Of a stretch of 49,799 bases of DNA, positions 35,451 to 43,983 are shown one piece after another (the first letter of the stretch is position 1; every line of letters begins with the position of its first letter). The notes beneath the pieces are model-generated. The model worked only from the letters and a program-made list of their open reading frames with translations, was not told the origin of the DNA and searched no databases. The stretch is from the NCBI GenBank assembly GCA_026388315.1, contig JAPLKA010000067.1, positions 1-49,799 of the forward strand, written 5' to 3'. This DNA is from Pseudomonadota bacterium. Its GTDB lineage: Bacteria > Desulfobacterota > Syntrophorhabdia > Syntrophorhabdales > Syntrophorhabdaceae. A program made the position numbers and the translations under genes.

Positions 35451-36164
35451 ATGAAAAAATCGGTTTACTTATTTTTTATCATTTTTGTCTTTTGCTTTGC
35501 AGGGATTGTGAATGCTGATGTAAATAGCGCAAAATCACTCCTTAAGGATATTCACTGGCTGGGGCACGATACATTCAAAATAACAGGCGAAAAGGTAATT
35601 TATACAGACCCCTTTAAGATAAAGGATAAGGATGTAGCTGATAAAGCAGACATTATCCTGATAACCCATGAACACCGTGATCATTGCTCACCGGAAGACG
35701 TGAAAAAAATACAGGGGCCCAATACTGTAATAGTTGCAACGCCATCCTGCGCTGCCAAATTGTCGGGAAATGTTAAGACAGCAAAGCCAGGGGATGTATT
35801 CAATATCGGTAACATCCACATTGAAGCGGCGCCGGCATACAATATTGACAAAAAATACCATCCGAAAGATAACAACGATGTTGGATATATTTTTACCCTG
35901 AAAGGGCAGAGGCTCTATCTTGCAGGGGATACAGATTATATACCCGAGATGAAGACATTCAAGAATATAGGCATCGCTTTTCTCCCTGTTTCAGGCACCT
36001 ACGTCATGACAGCGGAAGAGGCTGCAAAGGCAGCGCTTGATATAAAACCGGACATTGCCATACCGATGCATTATGGTACAATAATCGGCACCAGGATGAA
36101 TGCAGAAAAGTTTGCAGAAGATTTAAAAGGGAAAATTGAGGTTGTGATTTTGAAGGAAGAATAA
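35451..36164 (+). CDS. exported MBL-fold hydrolase (UPF0173/YcjY-like)
   Basis: 237 residues with a signal peptide (MKKSVYLFFIIFVFCFAGIV, cleavage near VNA), which is unusual for this group. MBL features: IHWLGHDTFKI, DPFKI, ILITHEHRDHCSPED (metal-binding HEHRDH), LAGDTDYIPEM and IPMHYGT. The H-x-H-x-D-H box, GDTD and terminal His are intact. This is the Lactamase_B_3 (UPF0173) layout. Predicted periplasmic metal-dependent hydrolase; substrate unknown. GGAGGG before ATG fixes the start. Confidence 0.87.
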   Translation: MKKSVYLFFIIFVFCFAGIVNADVNSAKSLLKDIHWLGHDTFKITGEKVIYTDPFKIKDKDVADKADIILITHEHRDHCSPEDVKKIQGPNTVIVATPSCAAKLSGNVKTAKPGDVFNIGNIHIEAAPAYNIDKKYHPKDNNDVGYIFTLKGQRLYLAGDTDYIPEMKTFKNIGIAFLPVSGTYVMTAEEAAKAALDIKPDIAIPMHYGTIIGTRMNAEKFAEDLKGKIEVVILKEE

Positions 36165-36208
36165 GCGAATATTTGACAGATTGTATTTAAAGAGCAATAA
36201 TTATAAAT

Positions 36209-37624
36209 ATGTGGCTCTATATTCTTAAACGATTTAACAAGACGTCTTTTTCAATTTTAATAATCTGTGTCCTTTTATTCTCTGTAATTTCAGGCACATC
36301 CTTTGCAAATGTGGTTACCATACAGAAGGATTATGCCTACGAGGCGGGAGATGCTGATAGTAAGATCTCGTGCAGAACCATTGCCATCGAACAGGTCAAA
36401 AAGATACTTTTAGAAGAATTAGGCACATATCTGGAGACAGAAACGGAAATCGCTAATTTCCAGTTAACAAAAGACAATATCGTTGTATTAACAGCCGGAA
36501 TAGTAAGCGTTAATGTACTGAAAGAAGAGTGGGACGGCTTTACATACCGCTTGAAGGCGGAAGTTACGGCAGATACGGATCAGGTTGCCAGGTCGATTGA
36601 TGCACTTCGACAGGACCGTCAAAAGATAAAAGAATTGGAAGAGACGAGAAAAAGGGCTGATGAGTTGCTGTCTGAAGTGGACAGGTTAAAGAAAGAACTG
36701 GAGTTAGCAAAAACAGAAGCCAGACAGGATGAGCAAAAGGAATATGTAGAAGCGGTCAAACAATTGGGCGCAATTGACTCGTTTGACAGAGGATACTCAT
36801 TCTCATTGTCGGGAAACTACGACGATGCAATTAATGCCTTCAGCCGAGCAACCGTAATGTATCCTCAATTTATTGCTGCATATAATAACCGTGGAATTGT
36901 CTATGCAGAGAAAGGGTATTATCAACAGGCGCTTAACGATTACGACAAAGTTATTACGATAAACCCCAAATATGCGCCTGCGTACCACAACCGTGGAATC
37001 GTATATTTTAATCTTGGCAATTACAAGCAGGCAGTGAAAGATTATGACAGGGCCATTAAAATAGACCCCAAATATGCAGAGGCCTATTCTCAGCGGGGTA
37101 TGACATATAGCTACGTTGGTAAATACAATAAGGCACTAAAGGACTTTAATAAAATAATCGAACTTAATCCTTCTCATGTTAACGCCTATCGAAATCGCGG
37201 TGATATTTATACCAAATATGGCGATAGGGAAAGGGCGACTAAAGATTACAATAAAGCCGTTGAACTGACATCGAGGCCCTCAGGAACTGGCCATACTCAT
37301 AAAATCCAGAATCAGCCACAATCGGTTCCGGTAAATCCTGCCGGCAATGCCGGTCAGCGCGGCCAATATCCAGGCACCGCAATTCAGCGCGGCCCATATC
37401 AAAGCACATCTCAAACTAAACGCCCACATACACAGAGAACATTCAGAACCGTTGAGATAGGCAGAGACAGCAAACCCCAGCACATGAGGGCGTCCCCGCC
37501 TGCTCGTGCGCCATCATCTCCGAGGATTGTATCGGCTCCAAGGCCCGGTCCATCGGGGTCGGCAAGGACCGGTTCTTCCGCGCCTGCAAGAACTAAATCA
37601 GGCAAAACAGGCGGTAGGAAATAA
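36209..37624 (+). CDS. exported TPR protein with coiled coil and basic Pro-rich tail
   Basis: 471 residues. Hydrophobic N-terminus (SFSILIICVLLFSVISGTSFA; signal or anchor), a domain of about 60-130 typical of uncharacterised secreted proteins, a coiled coil (about 145-180, RADELLSEVDRLKKELELAK), then five TPR units from about 195 to 350 (for example AYNNRGIVYAEKGYYQQALND; AYHNRGIVYFNLGNYKQAVKD). The last 115 residues are Pro/Arg/Ser/Thr-rich and strongly basic. The TPRs suggest a scaffold in the envelope. No strong ribosome site. The stop codon is followed at once by the 9-bp-period repeat. Confidence 0.85.
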   Translation: MWLYILKRFNKTSFSILIICVLLFSVISGTSFANVVTIQKDYAYEAGDADSKISCRTIAIEQVKKILLEELGTYLETETEIANFQLTKDNIVVLTAGIVSVNVLKEEWDGFTYRLKAEVTADTDQVARSIDALRQDRQKIKELEETRKRADELLSEVDRLKKELELAKTEARQDEQKEYVEAVKQLGAIDSFDRGYSFSLSGNYDDAINAFSRATVMYPQFIAAYNNRGIVYAEKGYYQQALNDYDKVITINPKYAPAYHNRGIVYFNLGNYKQAVKDYDRAIKIDPKYAEAYSQRGMTYSYVGKYNKALKDFNKIIELNPSHVNAYRNRGDIYTKYGDRERATKDYNKAVELTSRPSGTGHTHKIQNQPQSVPVNPAGNAGQRGQYPGTAIQRGPYQSTSQTKRPHTQRTFRTVEIGRDSKPQHMRASPPARAPSSPRIVSAPRPGPSGSARTGSSAPARTKSGKTGGRK

Positions 37625-37739
37625 TGTTCAAACCGCTTAAACCGTTTAAATGGTTCAAACAGCCCGAACTAATCGAACGGCTTGAACGGTTCACTTGGAG
37701 CCTCCCCCTCTCGATCGAGGTACTCGCTGGGTAGATTCC
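37625..37739 (+). repeat. 9-bp-period repeat plus shared tail, copy 2
   Basis: Eight or so units such as TGTTCAAAC CGCTTAAAC, GGTTCAAAC AGCCCGAAC and GGCTTGAAC GGTTCACTT, followed by CTCCCCCTCTCG and CTCGCTGGGTAGATTCC. Same order and orientation as 5683-5815. Confidence 0.8.
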
Positions 37740-37757
37740 CCCCCAGGTTGTTAGCTG

Positions 37758-38264
37758 TTACTGTACTTTGAGTACAAAAACCTTGCTTGTCATGCCTCCT
37801 TTTGTGTCGCCAAGAATAACCTTGATTTTATAATTGCCCGAGGGCAATTCAGCTTTGTCTACAAAGATCCCGTCATTGTTTGCGTATCCCTTCAATCTGT
37901 CGGTGATGTTGATTGTGAGCAGTTTCAGGAGCTCTATCCTTAATGTCGAAAGATCTACCTGCGATCCTTCGCGGGGTGTAAATTTGACCATTATTTTGAG
38001 CGGAGAGAAGTTTGTCTTGTCTGAATCCGGGGAAAGAACGGATATTTCCGGACCAGCGCCGTTGGCTTCAGGAACAGCAATAAGGCTTTTTCCCGTTTCT
38101 GTATCAGAAAAGCCAGGATGTTTTGCGGTAAAGGGAACATGTTCCAGTAGGGCCTCCTGCATTTGTGCTTCTTCCTGTGTAATAAGGATGAAAGCATGGG
38201 CATACGGTGCCCATGCAAAGCATGATACAAACAATAAAATAAGTAAAATAACGGTCTTTTTCAT
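37758..38264 (-). CDS. exported hypothetical protein with Ig-like C-terminal fold
   Basis: 168 residues from ATG 38264, chosen over 38306 because AGGAGG lies upstream and MKKTVILLILLFVSCFAWA is a clean signal peptide with cleavage at YAHA. The mature N-terminus FILITQEEAQMQEAL is a motif seen in several short exported proteins. The central region GPEISVLSPDSDKTNFSPLKI, then IMVKFTPREGSQVDLSTLRI, and the end YKIKVILGDTKGGMTSKVFVL resemble a single Ig-like/beta-sandwich domain. Not an enzyme as far as can be seen. Function unknown. Confidence 0.75.
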   Translation of the reverse strand: MKKTVILLILLFVSCFAWAPYAHAFILITQEEAQMQEALLEHVPFTAKHPGFSDTETGKSLIAVPEANGAGPEISVLSPDSDKTNFSPLKIMVKFTPREGSQVDLSTLRIELLKLLTINITDRLKGYANNDGIFVDKAELPSGNYKIKVILGDTKGGMTSKVFVLKVQ

Positions 38265-38324
38265 ATGTTTGGCCTCCTTGACTTCATTCAGGTATTCACT
38301 ACACATATAATCCTTTGTTCCACA

Positions 38325-39041
38325 TCACTTCGGGGAACGTACCGCCAGCACGCGACCATAGCTGCCTAAGTAGTTGCGGAAGATCGTGCCCTCGCGACCG
38401 TAAACGAAACTACAGAACCATGCCGAATCACCCTGAGCTTCCGAGGTCCATACCCAATTTTCGTTAATTTGAAAAACAGGGTCTGCGCCGCCTTTCATCG
38501 ATATACTATATATACTTTTCAGTTCCGATCTGGTGGGCAGTCTCCATCCTCCACCGCCAAGAGAGAGTTTCTGCGCGTATTTTTTGGCCTGAAACCAATC
38601 CATAGGCTGATCCGGCGCAGGCGCCCACTGGAGCCCGAGTTTAGAGTCTGTTATAATGCCATCGTTTGAAAGAGTAAAACGAACCATTATTGGCAAGGAT
38701 AGTATACTTGTCTTTCCTACCAATCCAGTTTTTACCATCGCCTTCTCCGATGTTTTCCATTCGTCTGACCACGCAACAATTGAATACTCGGATGTGGGGA
38801 AAAGACCCTTGAACCGGAAGATCCCTTCTGAGTCGGTTGTAGTCTCGAATTGTTCATATCCCTTGACAGGCCGAAACTGTTTAGCAGTGACCTTTATCCC
38901 GGACATAGGCTGCCCCTTACCGTCAATTACCTTTCCTTCGATACCTGTCTGCTTTTCTCCGCATCCCATAACTACTGCAATAATCAGAATGACAAAGATC
39001 ATCTGAACCGCTGATTTAATATGATGCCTCATCTCTTTCAT
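38325..39041 (-). CDS. lipoprotein with carboxypeptidase-regulatory-like and DUF1566 domains
   Basis: 238 residues. Lipobox VVMGC (Cys27) after a hydrophobic stretch. The first domain (about 33-125: GIEGKVIDGKGQPMSGIKVT, GIFRFKGLFPTSEYSIVAW) is a carboxypeptidase-regulatory-like beta-sandwich. The second (about 130-238) is DUF1566: TDSKLGLQWAPAP, MDWFQAKKYAQKL, GGWRLPTRSELKSIYS, GRVLAVRSPK. Surface-exposed lipoprotein by inference. Related to the simpler DUF1566 protein at 4330-4833. No good ribosome site near ATG. Confidence 0.83.
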   Translation of the reverse strand: MKEMRHHIKSAVQMIFVILIIAVVMGCGEKQTGIEGKVIDGKGQPMSGIKVTAKQFRPVKGYEQFETTTDSEGIFRFKGLFPTSEYSIVAWSDEWKTSEKAMVKTGLVGKTSILSLPIMVRFTLSNDGIITDSKLGLQWAPAPDQPMDWFQAKKYAQKLSLGGGGWRLPTRSELKSIYSISMKGGADPVFQINENWVWTSEAQGDSAWFCSFVYGREGTIFRNYLGSYGRVLAVRSPK

Positions 39042-39088
39042 TACAAGGTCTGTATTGATCTTCCAGATGTCTTTCCGCTTCCTATTTC

Positions 39089-39553
39089 CTATTTTCTTCT
39101 CCTCTTCTTCCGGTATTCTTCGAGGTATTCCAATGCCTTTTGCTCATCGCCGAGGGCGAGATATGTGAGATAGAGGTTGCCGAGTGCCGCAGCCTCACCA
39201 TCAGCAAAACCTTCCGCTCTAAACTGCTCCAGTACGGTTTCAAAGGCAGCCGCAGCCTCGTGCAATTTGCCTGACCGGAAAAGCTTTGCTCCTACTTCGA
39301 GTAAAGAAGTGTCATATCTTATTGAACGGGGAACTTCCATCGCTGCCGGCTCCCCCTGTTTATCGTTATTCTGCACGAGAGGTTTTTGGGTCTCGGTAGC
39401 TCTTGTTGCTTTATAGTTCATATCCCTTAAGAGCATCTTCTCGTCGTAGAGTTGTATTGCATCTTCGCACCCGTCTGCCGCAACGCAAAGAGTCTGGAAA
39501 ATTATCAGACAAAGCAGGATGGATATTGATATGATCATTCTCATATTAAGCAT
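39089..39553 (-). CDS. exported TPR-like protein, 154 aa
   Basis: Signal peptide MLNMRMIISISILLCLIIFQ with cleavage near CVAA. The central part is Gln/Glu-rich and probably disordered. The C-terminal half has two TPR-like helical pairs (LLEVGAKLFRSGKLHEAAAAF, then ALGNLYLTYLALGDEQKALEY) and ends in a basic run KKRRRK. Divergent from the sigma-factor gene. Likely a periplasmic scaffold; partner unknown. An AAGGAA site lies before ATG 39553. Confidence 0.73.
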   Translation of the reverse strand: MLNMRMIISISILLCLIIFQTLCVAADGCEDAIQLYDEKMLLRDMNYKATRATETQKPLVQNNDKQGEPAAMEVPRSIRYDTSLLEVGAKLFRSGKLHEAAAAFETVLEQFRAEGFADGEAAALGNLYLTYLALGDEQKALEYLEEYRKKRRRK

Positions 39554-39686
39554 TATATTCCTTTTTTTCGGCCGGCATAAAGTAAATTCTACTCATAAAA
39601 TGCAATCCACCTGATTATAAAGACTCAAAAAATAAAGATTTTCTTCCAACAGGATGAAGAAATTCCATGCAATTCTTCAATATATA

Positions 39687-39715
39687 TTCACAATTTTTTT
39701 AAATCCCTGTATAAT
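39687..39715 (+). promoter_or_regulatory. strong sigma-70-type promoter of the sigma-factor gene
   Basis: TTCACA (39687-39692), 17-bp spacer, TATAAT (39710-39715). Five of six and six of six matches. The expected transcript start is at about 39722, the A of the ATG itself, so the mRNA may be leaderless. Confidence 0.6.
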
Positions 39716-39721
39716 GCTTTT

Positions 39722-40327
39722 ATGGTGGGGGATGTTATTTCAACCATTGAAAGATGTCTTGCAGGAGATGGGGATGCGTGGAAGGGTTTCGTAAAGGATT
39801 TTGCCCCTCTGGGAAAGAATATCCTTTTGCGCTCTTTTGATTTCAAACCGGTTGAGCAGGATGATATTCTTCAAAATGTGTTCGTCAAGCTTGTAAACGG
39901 AGGGTTTAAACATTTCCGGGGGACCTCCGAATATGAATTCCTCAAATATTTCAAGACAATCGTCATAAATGAAGCGAGAAGCCATATAACTTCTGAAAAT
40001 AAAACAAAGGGAACAATACAATTAAATGGTGAAATGAACTTGGATGGCCGAACAGATGGCCAGGACGGGCTGTTACTTATGGATACCATACAAGACCCGG
40101 ATAAGAATTCGAGACCGGATTATGCCATAGAGGATAGGGACTTGCTTGAAAAGGCGGCAGGGATCATGAAGACCTATCCCTTGCTCGACCAGGAAATCTT
40201 TTTGATGAAGGTCAAAGGATACAAAGATGAGGATATTAAAACAATATTGAAGATTCCTACCGGAACCGTTGCCTCCAAATATTCACGGATCAGGGCAAGG
40301 ATAGCAGAGGAGCTTGGTGAAGAATAA
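39722..40327 (+). CDS. ECF-like RNA polymerase sigma factor
   Basis: 201 residues. Region 2 (about 22-85: WKGFVKDFAPLGKNILLRSF, DILQNVFVKLVNGGFKHFRG, YEFLKYFKTIVINEARSHI) and region 4 (about 145-200: LLDQEIFLMKVKGYKDEDIK, ILKIPTGTVASKYSRIRARI) flank a 45-residue linker (TKGTIQLNGEMNLDGRTDGQ). This is the plan of ECF and ECF-like sigma factors; the subgroup is not resolved. It should direct transcription of an envelope-stress or surface regulon. The gene 40 bp downstream encodes a membrane protein with an anti-sigma-type zinc finger, its probable regulator. The start lacks a ribosome site. Confidence 0.85.
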   Translation: MVGDVISTIERCLAGDGDAWKGFVKDFAPLGKNILLRSFDFKPVEQDDILQNVFVKLVNGGFKHFRGTSEYEFLKYFKTIVINEARSHITSENKTKGTIQLNGEMNLDGRTDGQDGLLLMDTIQDPDKNSRPDYAIEDRDLLEKAAGIMKTYPLLDQEIFLMKVKGYKDEDIKTILKIPTGTVASKYSRIRARIAEELGEE

Positions 40328-40381
40328 AAATCGGGAAGAAAATTGCCGGTTTCTTAGTCTTTAGTAGTGGAAACTAAAATT

Positions 40382-41905
40382 ATGGATACGTCTTTTGAAT
40401 CAAAGTTAAAAGAAGCCCTCAAAAACGCTGAAGCATTAAAGACCCCGACTTGCCCTGATACTGCAACTATAGGTCTTTATATCGAAGACAAGTTGCCAAA
40501 GGCGGAGGCAATCAGGATAGAGGCGCACATCAGTTCGTGTCTTTACTGCCTGGATCAGGTTTCAGAATTAAAAGAACTGCTTTACTATCAAAAAAAATGG
40601 ACTACTATCCCTTGTCACCTTCTTACGAAGTTAGAAAACATTTATCTTGAAAGGAAAAAATCTGAGAAGAAATCCTCACGTGGTTTTATAAATCTTTTTG
40701 TTGGCTTGATAGCCTCATTCATTGCATTTCCTTTTCGACAGTGGCGGTATGTAACAGTGAGTATCGTGAGTATTTGCGCTGTTCTTTTATTCAGCAGCGT
40801 AAACGATATAAATCTTATGGGGATGATAAGATTCCTTACCCCAAAGAGCGAAATGGCTGGTCTTCCCGAGCTCAATCTCAATGCCTTTGTAAATGTTAAG
40901 GCTCTGGACAACAACGGGATTATGATAAAGGATACCCAGGGAGTAATTATTGATTCACAAGGAACAGTGGCTGCCAATCTTTCTCCGTTAGCCGGAGCAA
41001 CCTCCGTTCAGGTTACACTGAGAGATGGAAAAAGCTACCAGATAAAGAGCATATGGAAAGACGACGGAAAAAATATCGCACTGATGAAGATTGGGGGCGA
41101 GTCGCTGCCATCTTTTAAGGTTGCCGATTTAAAACAGGTCAATATAGGGGAGAGGGTTTTTATCATTACCGACCTTTCTAAACTAAAAGAGGGTACAGGT
41201 GAGGCGGTTATCAGTGATTTCAAGCCTTATGCAGGAAGCCGTTCGGGGGGCGAAGTTCAATACATCCAGCTTGTTTCTTTCACCTCTCAATATACACGAG
41301 GCGCCCTGGTTGACAAGGAAGGAAGACTGATAGGATTAACTATAACTGATGAAAAGAATATCAATCTGGCGGCCCCTTTAAAAGAGGCATTCAGGCTCAT
41401 AAAGGATGGGCAGCCTATCGCGATAAATGAGTTAAAAAATGTTAACTTTTCGGCTGGCGCCTTGAACCTGTATCTTAAGGGCATTCTTGCGCGGAATGCT
41501 CAAGGGCAGGATGAGGCAATAGGGCTTTTCAAAAAGGCGATAGAGCTTAACCCTAATTTAGAAAGCGCCCATATTGAACTTGGTTTCCTGTATTATAAAA
41601 AGCGACTTTTCGACCTGGAGAGGAAAGAATATGAAGAGGCGCTGAAGATTAACCCGAACAATACTGATACCCTGTTTTACCTTGCCACAAATTTGGAAAC
41701 GATGGGACAATATGATGAGGCGACAAAGGTTTTTGAGAAGATTGTAACGCTTGATCCGGAAGATGCAGATGCGTACTACGAACTGGGGTTGGCCTACCTT
41801 GCACAGGGACAGAGGGCAAAGGCAATTGATGCTAGGGATAAGTTACAGAAGCTTGATCCCGGTCTTGCCGGGAAACTGAGGAGAATAGTAAAAAGTGAAA
41901 AGTGA
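40382..41905 (+). CDS. membrane anti-sigma factor fused to a pseudo-HtrA protease domain and TPRs
   Basis: About 507 residues. Residues are numbered from the in-frame GTG at 40367; ATG 40382 is taken as start. Order: zinc-binding anti-sigma-like helix bundle with Cys29 and HISSCLYC (54-61); membrane helix about 129-144; an HtrA/trypsin-like domain about 185-345; TPR repeats about 365-500 (GQDEAIGLFKKAIELNPNLE, EYEEALKINPNNTDTLFYLA, YYELGLAYLAQGQRAKAI). In the protease fold the HtrA blocks align, but all three catalytic residues are lost: His (NNHVV replaced by ANLSPLAG 203-210), Asp (DLALLKI replaced by NIALMKI, N236) and Ser (GNSGGAL replaced by QYTRGAL near 308-314). The stop codon lies inside a heptad array. 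Predicted sensor for the upstream sigma factor. Confidence 0.8.
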   Translation: MDTSFESKLKEALKNAEALKTPTCPDTATIGLYIEDKLPKAEAIRIEAHISSCLYCLDQVSELKELLYYQKKWTTIPCHLLTKLENIYLERKKSEKKSSRGFINLFVGLIASFIAFPFRQWRYVTVSIVSICAVLLFSSVNDINLMGMIRFLTPKSEMAGLPELNLNAFVNVKALDNNGIMIKDTQGVIIDSQGTVAANLSPLAGATSVQVTLRDGKSYQIKSIWKDDGKNIALMKIGGESLPSFKVADLKQVNIGERVFIITDLSKLKEGTGEAVISDFKPYAGSRSGGEVQYIQLVSFTSQYTRGALVDKEGRLIGLTITDEKNINLAAPLKEAFRLIKDGQPIAINELKNVNFSAGALNLYLKGILARNAQGQDEAIGLFKKAIELNPNLESAHIELGFLYYKKRLFDLERKEYEEALKINPNNTDTLFYLATNLETMGQYDEATKVFEKIVTLDPEDADAYYELGLAYLAQGQRAKAIDARDKLQKLDPGLAGKLRRIVKSEK

Positions 41906-41963
41906 AAGGCGGAAAAGGCAGTGAATAGTGAATGGTGGTTAGTGAATAGTGAAAGACGGAAAG
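41887..41963. repeat. heptad array, 11 units in phase
   Basis: AGTAAAA, AGTGAAA twice, GGCGGAA, AAGGCAG, TGAATAG, TGAATGG, TGGTTAG, TGAATAG, TGAAAGA, CGGAAAG. The array starts inside the coding region and supplies the TGA stop of the upstream gene. Confidence 0.8.
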
Positions 41964-41975
41964 GCAAAAAATGAC

Positions 41976-42368
41976 TTATAAACGTTTTATGGCGAGTCCA
42001 TCCTTTTTATACGCTTCAAAATGGCTGTCTGTAGTGTATATCTCCCGTGCCCCTGAATCAAGTAGTCCTGCAAGAATCAACGCATCTATCGCTGGTATGC
42101 CCAAGCCGTGTGATAACCTGCTTGCCAACTCGCAGACATCCGTGGAGTCTATCCATGCCACTTCCCCCACTGCAAAGATCGCCTGTACAGTTGTTTCAAC
42201 TTCATCAGCTTTTAGTGCGCCTTTAAGCGCCAGTCTTTTGAGTTCAAAGACTGTAAGGCAGGAAACAGACGCATCCTCCATACCGTCGACAATTGCCTTC
42301 CAGACCGTTATAGCCTCAGAATTGCCCCTGAGCAACTCCACAAAAAATCCCGTATCAAGTCCTGTCAT
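41976..42368 (-). CDS. VapC-type PIN-domain toxin
   Basis: About 130 residues. PIN-domain acidic residues are at the N-terminus (GLDTGFFVELLRGN), in the middle (Glu in LTVFELKRLAL) and near the end (IPAIDALILAGLL, then IYTTDSHFEAYKKDG). Predicted metal-dependent ribonuclease toxin. Start placed at ATG 42368 (TGLDTGFF), 12 bases after GGAG; an upstream in-frame ATG at 42386 lies inside the antitoxin. The gene overlaps the antitoxin by 14 bases, the usual toxin-antitoxin arrangement. Confidence 0.86.
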   Translation of the reverse strand: MTGLDTGFFVELLRGNSEAITVWKAIVDGMEDASVSCLTVFELKRLALKGALKADEVETTVQAIFAVGEVAWIDSTDVCELASRLSHGLGIPAIDALILAGLLDSGAREIYTTDSHFEAYKKDGLAIKRL

Positions 42369-42588
42369 CTTCGCTTCTCCATGCATCGAGCGTTTTCAAG
42401 ACATCCTCTGCAACATATGCGTTCCCTGCAAGTTTCAGGAGGTCCGTGCCGGCTTTTCTGCGTTTTTTTTCTTTGATGTAATGCTCCAGGGATTCAGCAA
42501 CGAGAGAGGATACGGACTTATGCTCATTTGCAGTAATTCTTTTTATGTCATCGTTCAGACTATCTTTTATATGTACCGTTATACGCAT
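42355..42588 (-). CDS. VapB-type ribbon-helix-helix antitoxin
   Basis: 77 residues. The N-terminal beta-strand MRITVHIKDSL followed by two helices (DIKRITANEHKSVSSLVAES and LEHYIKEKKRRKAG) is a ribbon-helix-helix DNA-binding fold. The C-terminal tail would wrap the PIN toxin. Antitoxin first, toxin second, with overlap. It probably represses its own promoter, upstream of 42588. An AGGAGG-like site lies before the ATG. Confidence 0.85.
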   Translation of the reverse strand: MRITVHIKDSLNDDIKRITANEHKSVSSLVAESLEHYIKEKKRRKAGTDLLKLAGNAYVAEDVLKTLDAWRSEDDRT

Positions 42589-42698
42589 GTTTTACCTCCT
42601 GTGCTTATGTATTATGCGCATATATTATGCTCATATTTTTTGTTATTGTCAATGTGTTCGAGTTTCAGGCGAGATAAGCTTCACGATATACAAAAAAA

Positions 42699-42761
42699 GG
42701 CTGTGAACCGTGAACAACCAATGCTTTTACTATTCACTGTTCACTAACGACTATTCACTGA
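42699..42761. repeat. heptad array, 9 units in phase
   Basis: GGCTGTG AACCGTG AACAACC, AATGCTT TTACTAT TCACTGT, TCACTAA CGACTAT TCACTGA. It shares TTACTAT, TCACTAA and CGACTAT with the array at 10276-10310. It ends just before the ribosome site of the following lipoprotein gene. Confidence 0.75.
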
Positions 42762-42778
42762 ATTAAAGGGAGATGTTT

Positions 42779-43969
42779 ATGAAAAAACTAATGATATTAA
42801 TTATGTTAACAGTAGTTTTAATGGTCTTTACCACCGGCTGTGCAACACAGAAGGTTTCACGATGCACTGTTCCTGGCGATACACCTCAGCAGCACTACGT
42901 TGCCGGCATGGAAGTCCTGCAGCAGGGCGATATGGCAGTTGCTCAGACAAAGTTTGAGCGGGCGCTTTACTGCGATGAAGATTTTCCCCCTGCCTACGGG
43001 GGGCTTGCGATTGTGTACGCCTATAAGACATCCCTTCAGAGAGATCCTGATTTCGAGAGCGTGGAGAGAAACAGAACCCTTGAATACGTGGAGAAGTTCG
43101 GTAAAACCATAAACTCATCCGAGGACAGGTTTGCATTCTATCTCGCGGTTATTCGCGTAAACACCTTCATGGATGGCAAAAACTGGCTTCCCAAAACAGA
43201 AGATGCGTATAAACGTGCCCAAAAGGTTACGGTGAATGAAAAGGCTCTTCTCTATTACGGGGGAGTTGAATCACTCGATTATTTCATGGGACTTGCATAT
43301 ATGAGAGCTCAGGATTTTCAAAAGGCAAGAAACATGTTTTCTCTTGTCCTTAATGCAAAGAAAGACAGCAAATGGAATGGTTATACAGACATAGCCTGGA
43401 AGAAGAACGACAAGATTGCCAGGGCAGTGTCAGGTATTTCTCTCGGTGAAATAGGCAAGAGGATTGCTGTGCAAAATTCCATAACCCGCGGCGATCTTGC
43501 TGTGCTCCTTATAGGTGAGCTCGATATGAGGAAATTATATACTGGACAGGTTTTCCAGCAAGAACTTGTCCCTGTAGATATAAAGGATTATCCGTTCAAA
43601 GAGGAGGCGCTTACCGTCTTAAAATATAAAATAAGGGGGCTTGAGCTGAAATACGACAATGCCTCCAGGGCATACCTCTTTAATCCGGGCGATATAGTAA
43701 AACGGGGAGAAATGGCATTTATCCTTGAAGACATTCTCATGAAAACCACCGGAGACAATACATTGGCTACGAAATATTTCGGTCAGGAGAAATCCCCTTT
43801 CACAGATGTGAGGCCTACATCACCTTTTTACAATGCGGTTATGAACATGACCACAAGAGGGATCATGGAGTCAGATATGTCAGGCATATTCAGAGTTGAT
43901 GCTCCTGTTGACGGTGCAGAGGCAATACTTGCCATCAGGATTTTGAAACAGAAGATAAATATTAACTGA
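42779..43969 (+). CDS. TPR and SLH-like domain lipoprotein
   Basis: 396 residues from ATG 42779, chosen because AAAGGGA is seven bases upstream; ATG 42773 is too close. Lipobox TTGC (Cys22) after MKKLMILIMLTVVLMVF. The first half has TPR-type helices (QHYVAGMEVLQQGDMAVAQ, GGVESLDYFMGLAYMRAQDF, KARNMFSLVLNAKKDSKW). The C-terminal third carries an S-layer-homology-like region: ITRGDLAVLLIGEL, then FTDVRPTSPFYNAVMNMTTR, GIMESDMSGIFRVDAPVDG. It could bind cell-wall or pyruvylated polymers. First gene of a four-gene envelope operon. Confidence 0.82.
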   Translation: MKKLMILIMLTVVLMVFTTGCATQKVSRCTVPGDTPQQHYVAGMEVLQQGDMAVAQTKFERALYCDEDFPPAYGGLAIVYAYKTSLQRDPDFESVERNRTLEYVEKFGKTINSSEDRFAFYLAVIRVNTFMDGKNWLPKTEDAYKRAQKVTVNEKALLYYGGVESLDYFMGLAYMRAQDFQKARNMFSLVLNAKKDSKWNGYTDIAWKKNDKIARAVSGISLGEIGKRIAVQNSITRGDLAVLLIGELDMRKLYTGQVFQQELVPVDIKDYPFKEEALTVLKYKIRGLELKYDNASRAYLFNPGDIVKRGEMAFILEDILMKTTGDNTLATKYFGQEKSPFTDVRPTSPFYNAVMNMTTRGIMESDMSGIFRVDAPVDGAEAILAIRILKQKININ

Positions 43970-43983
43970 TTTTGGAGGATAGT

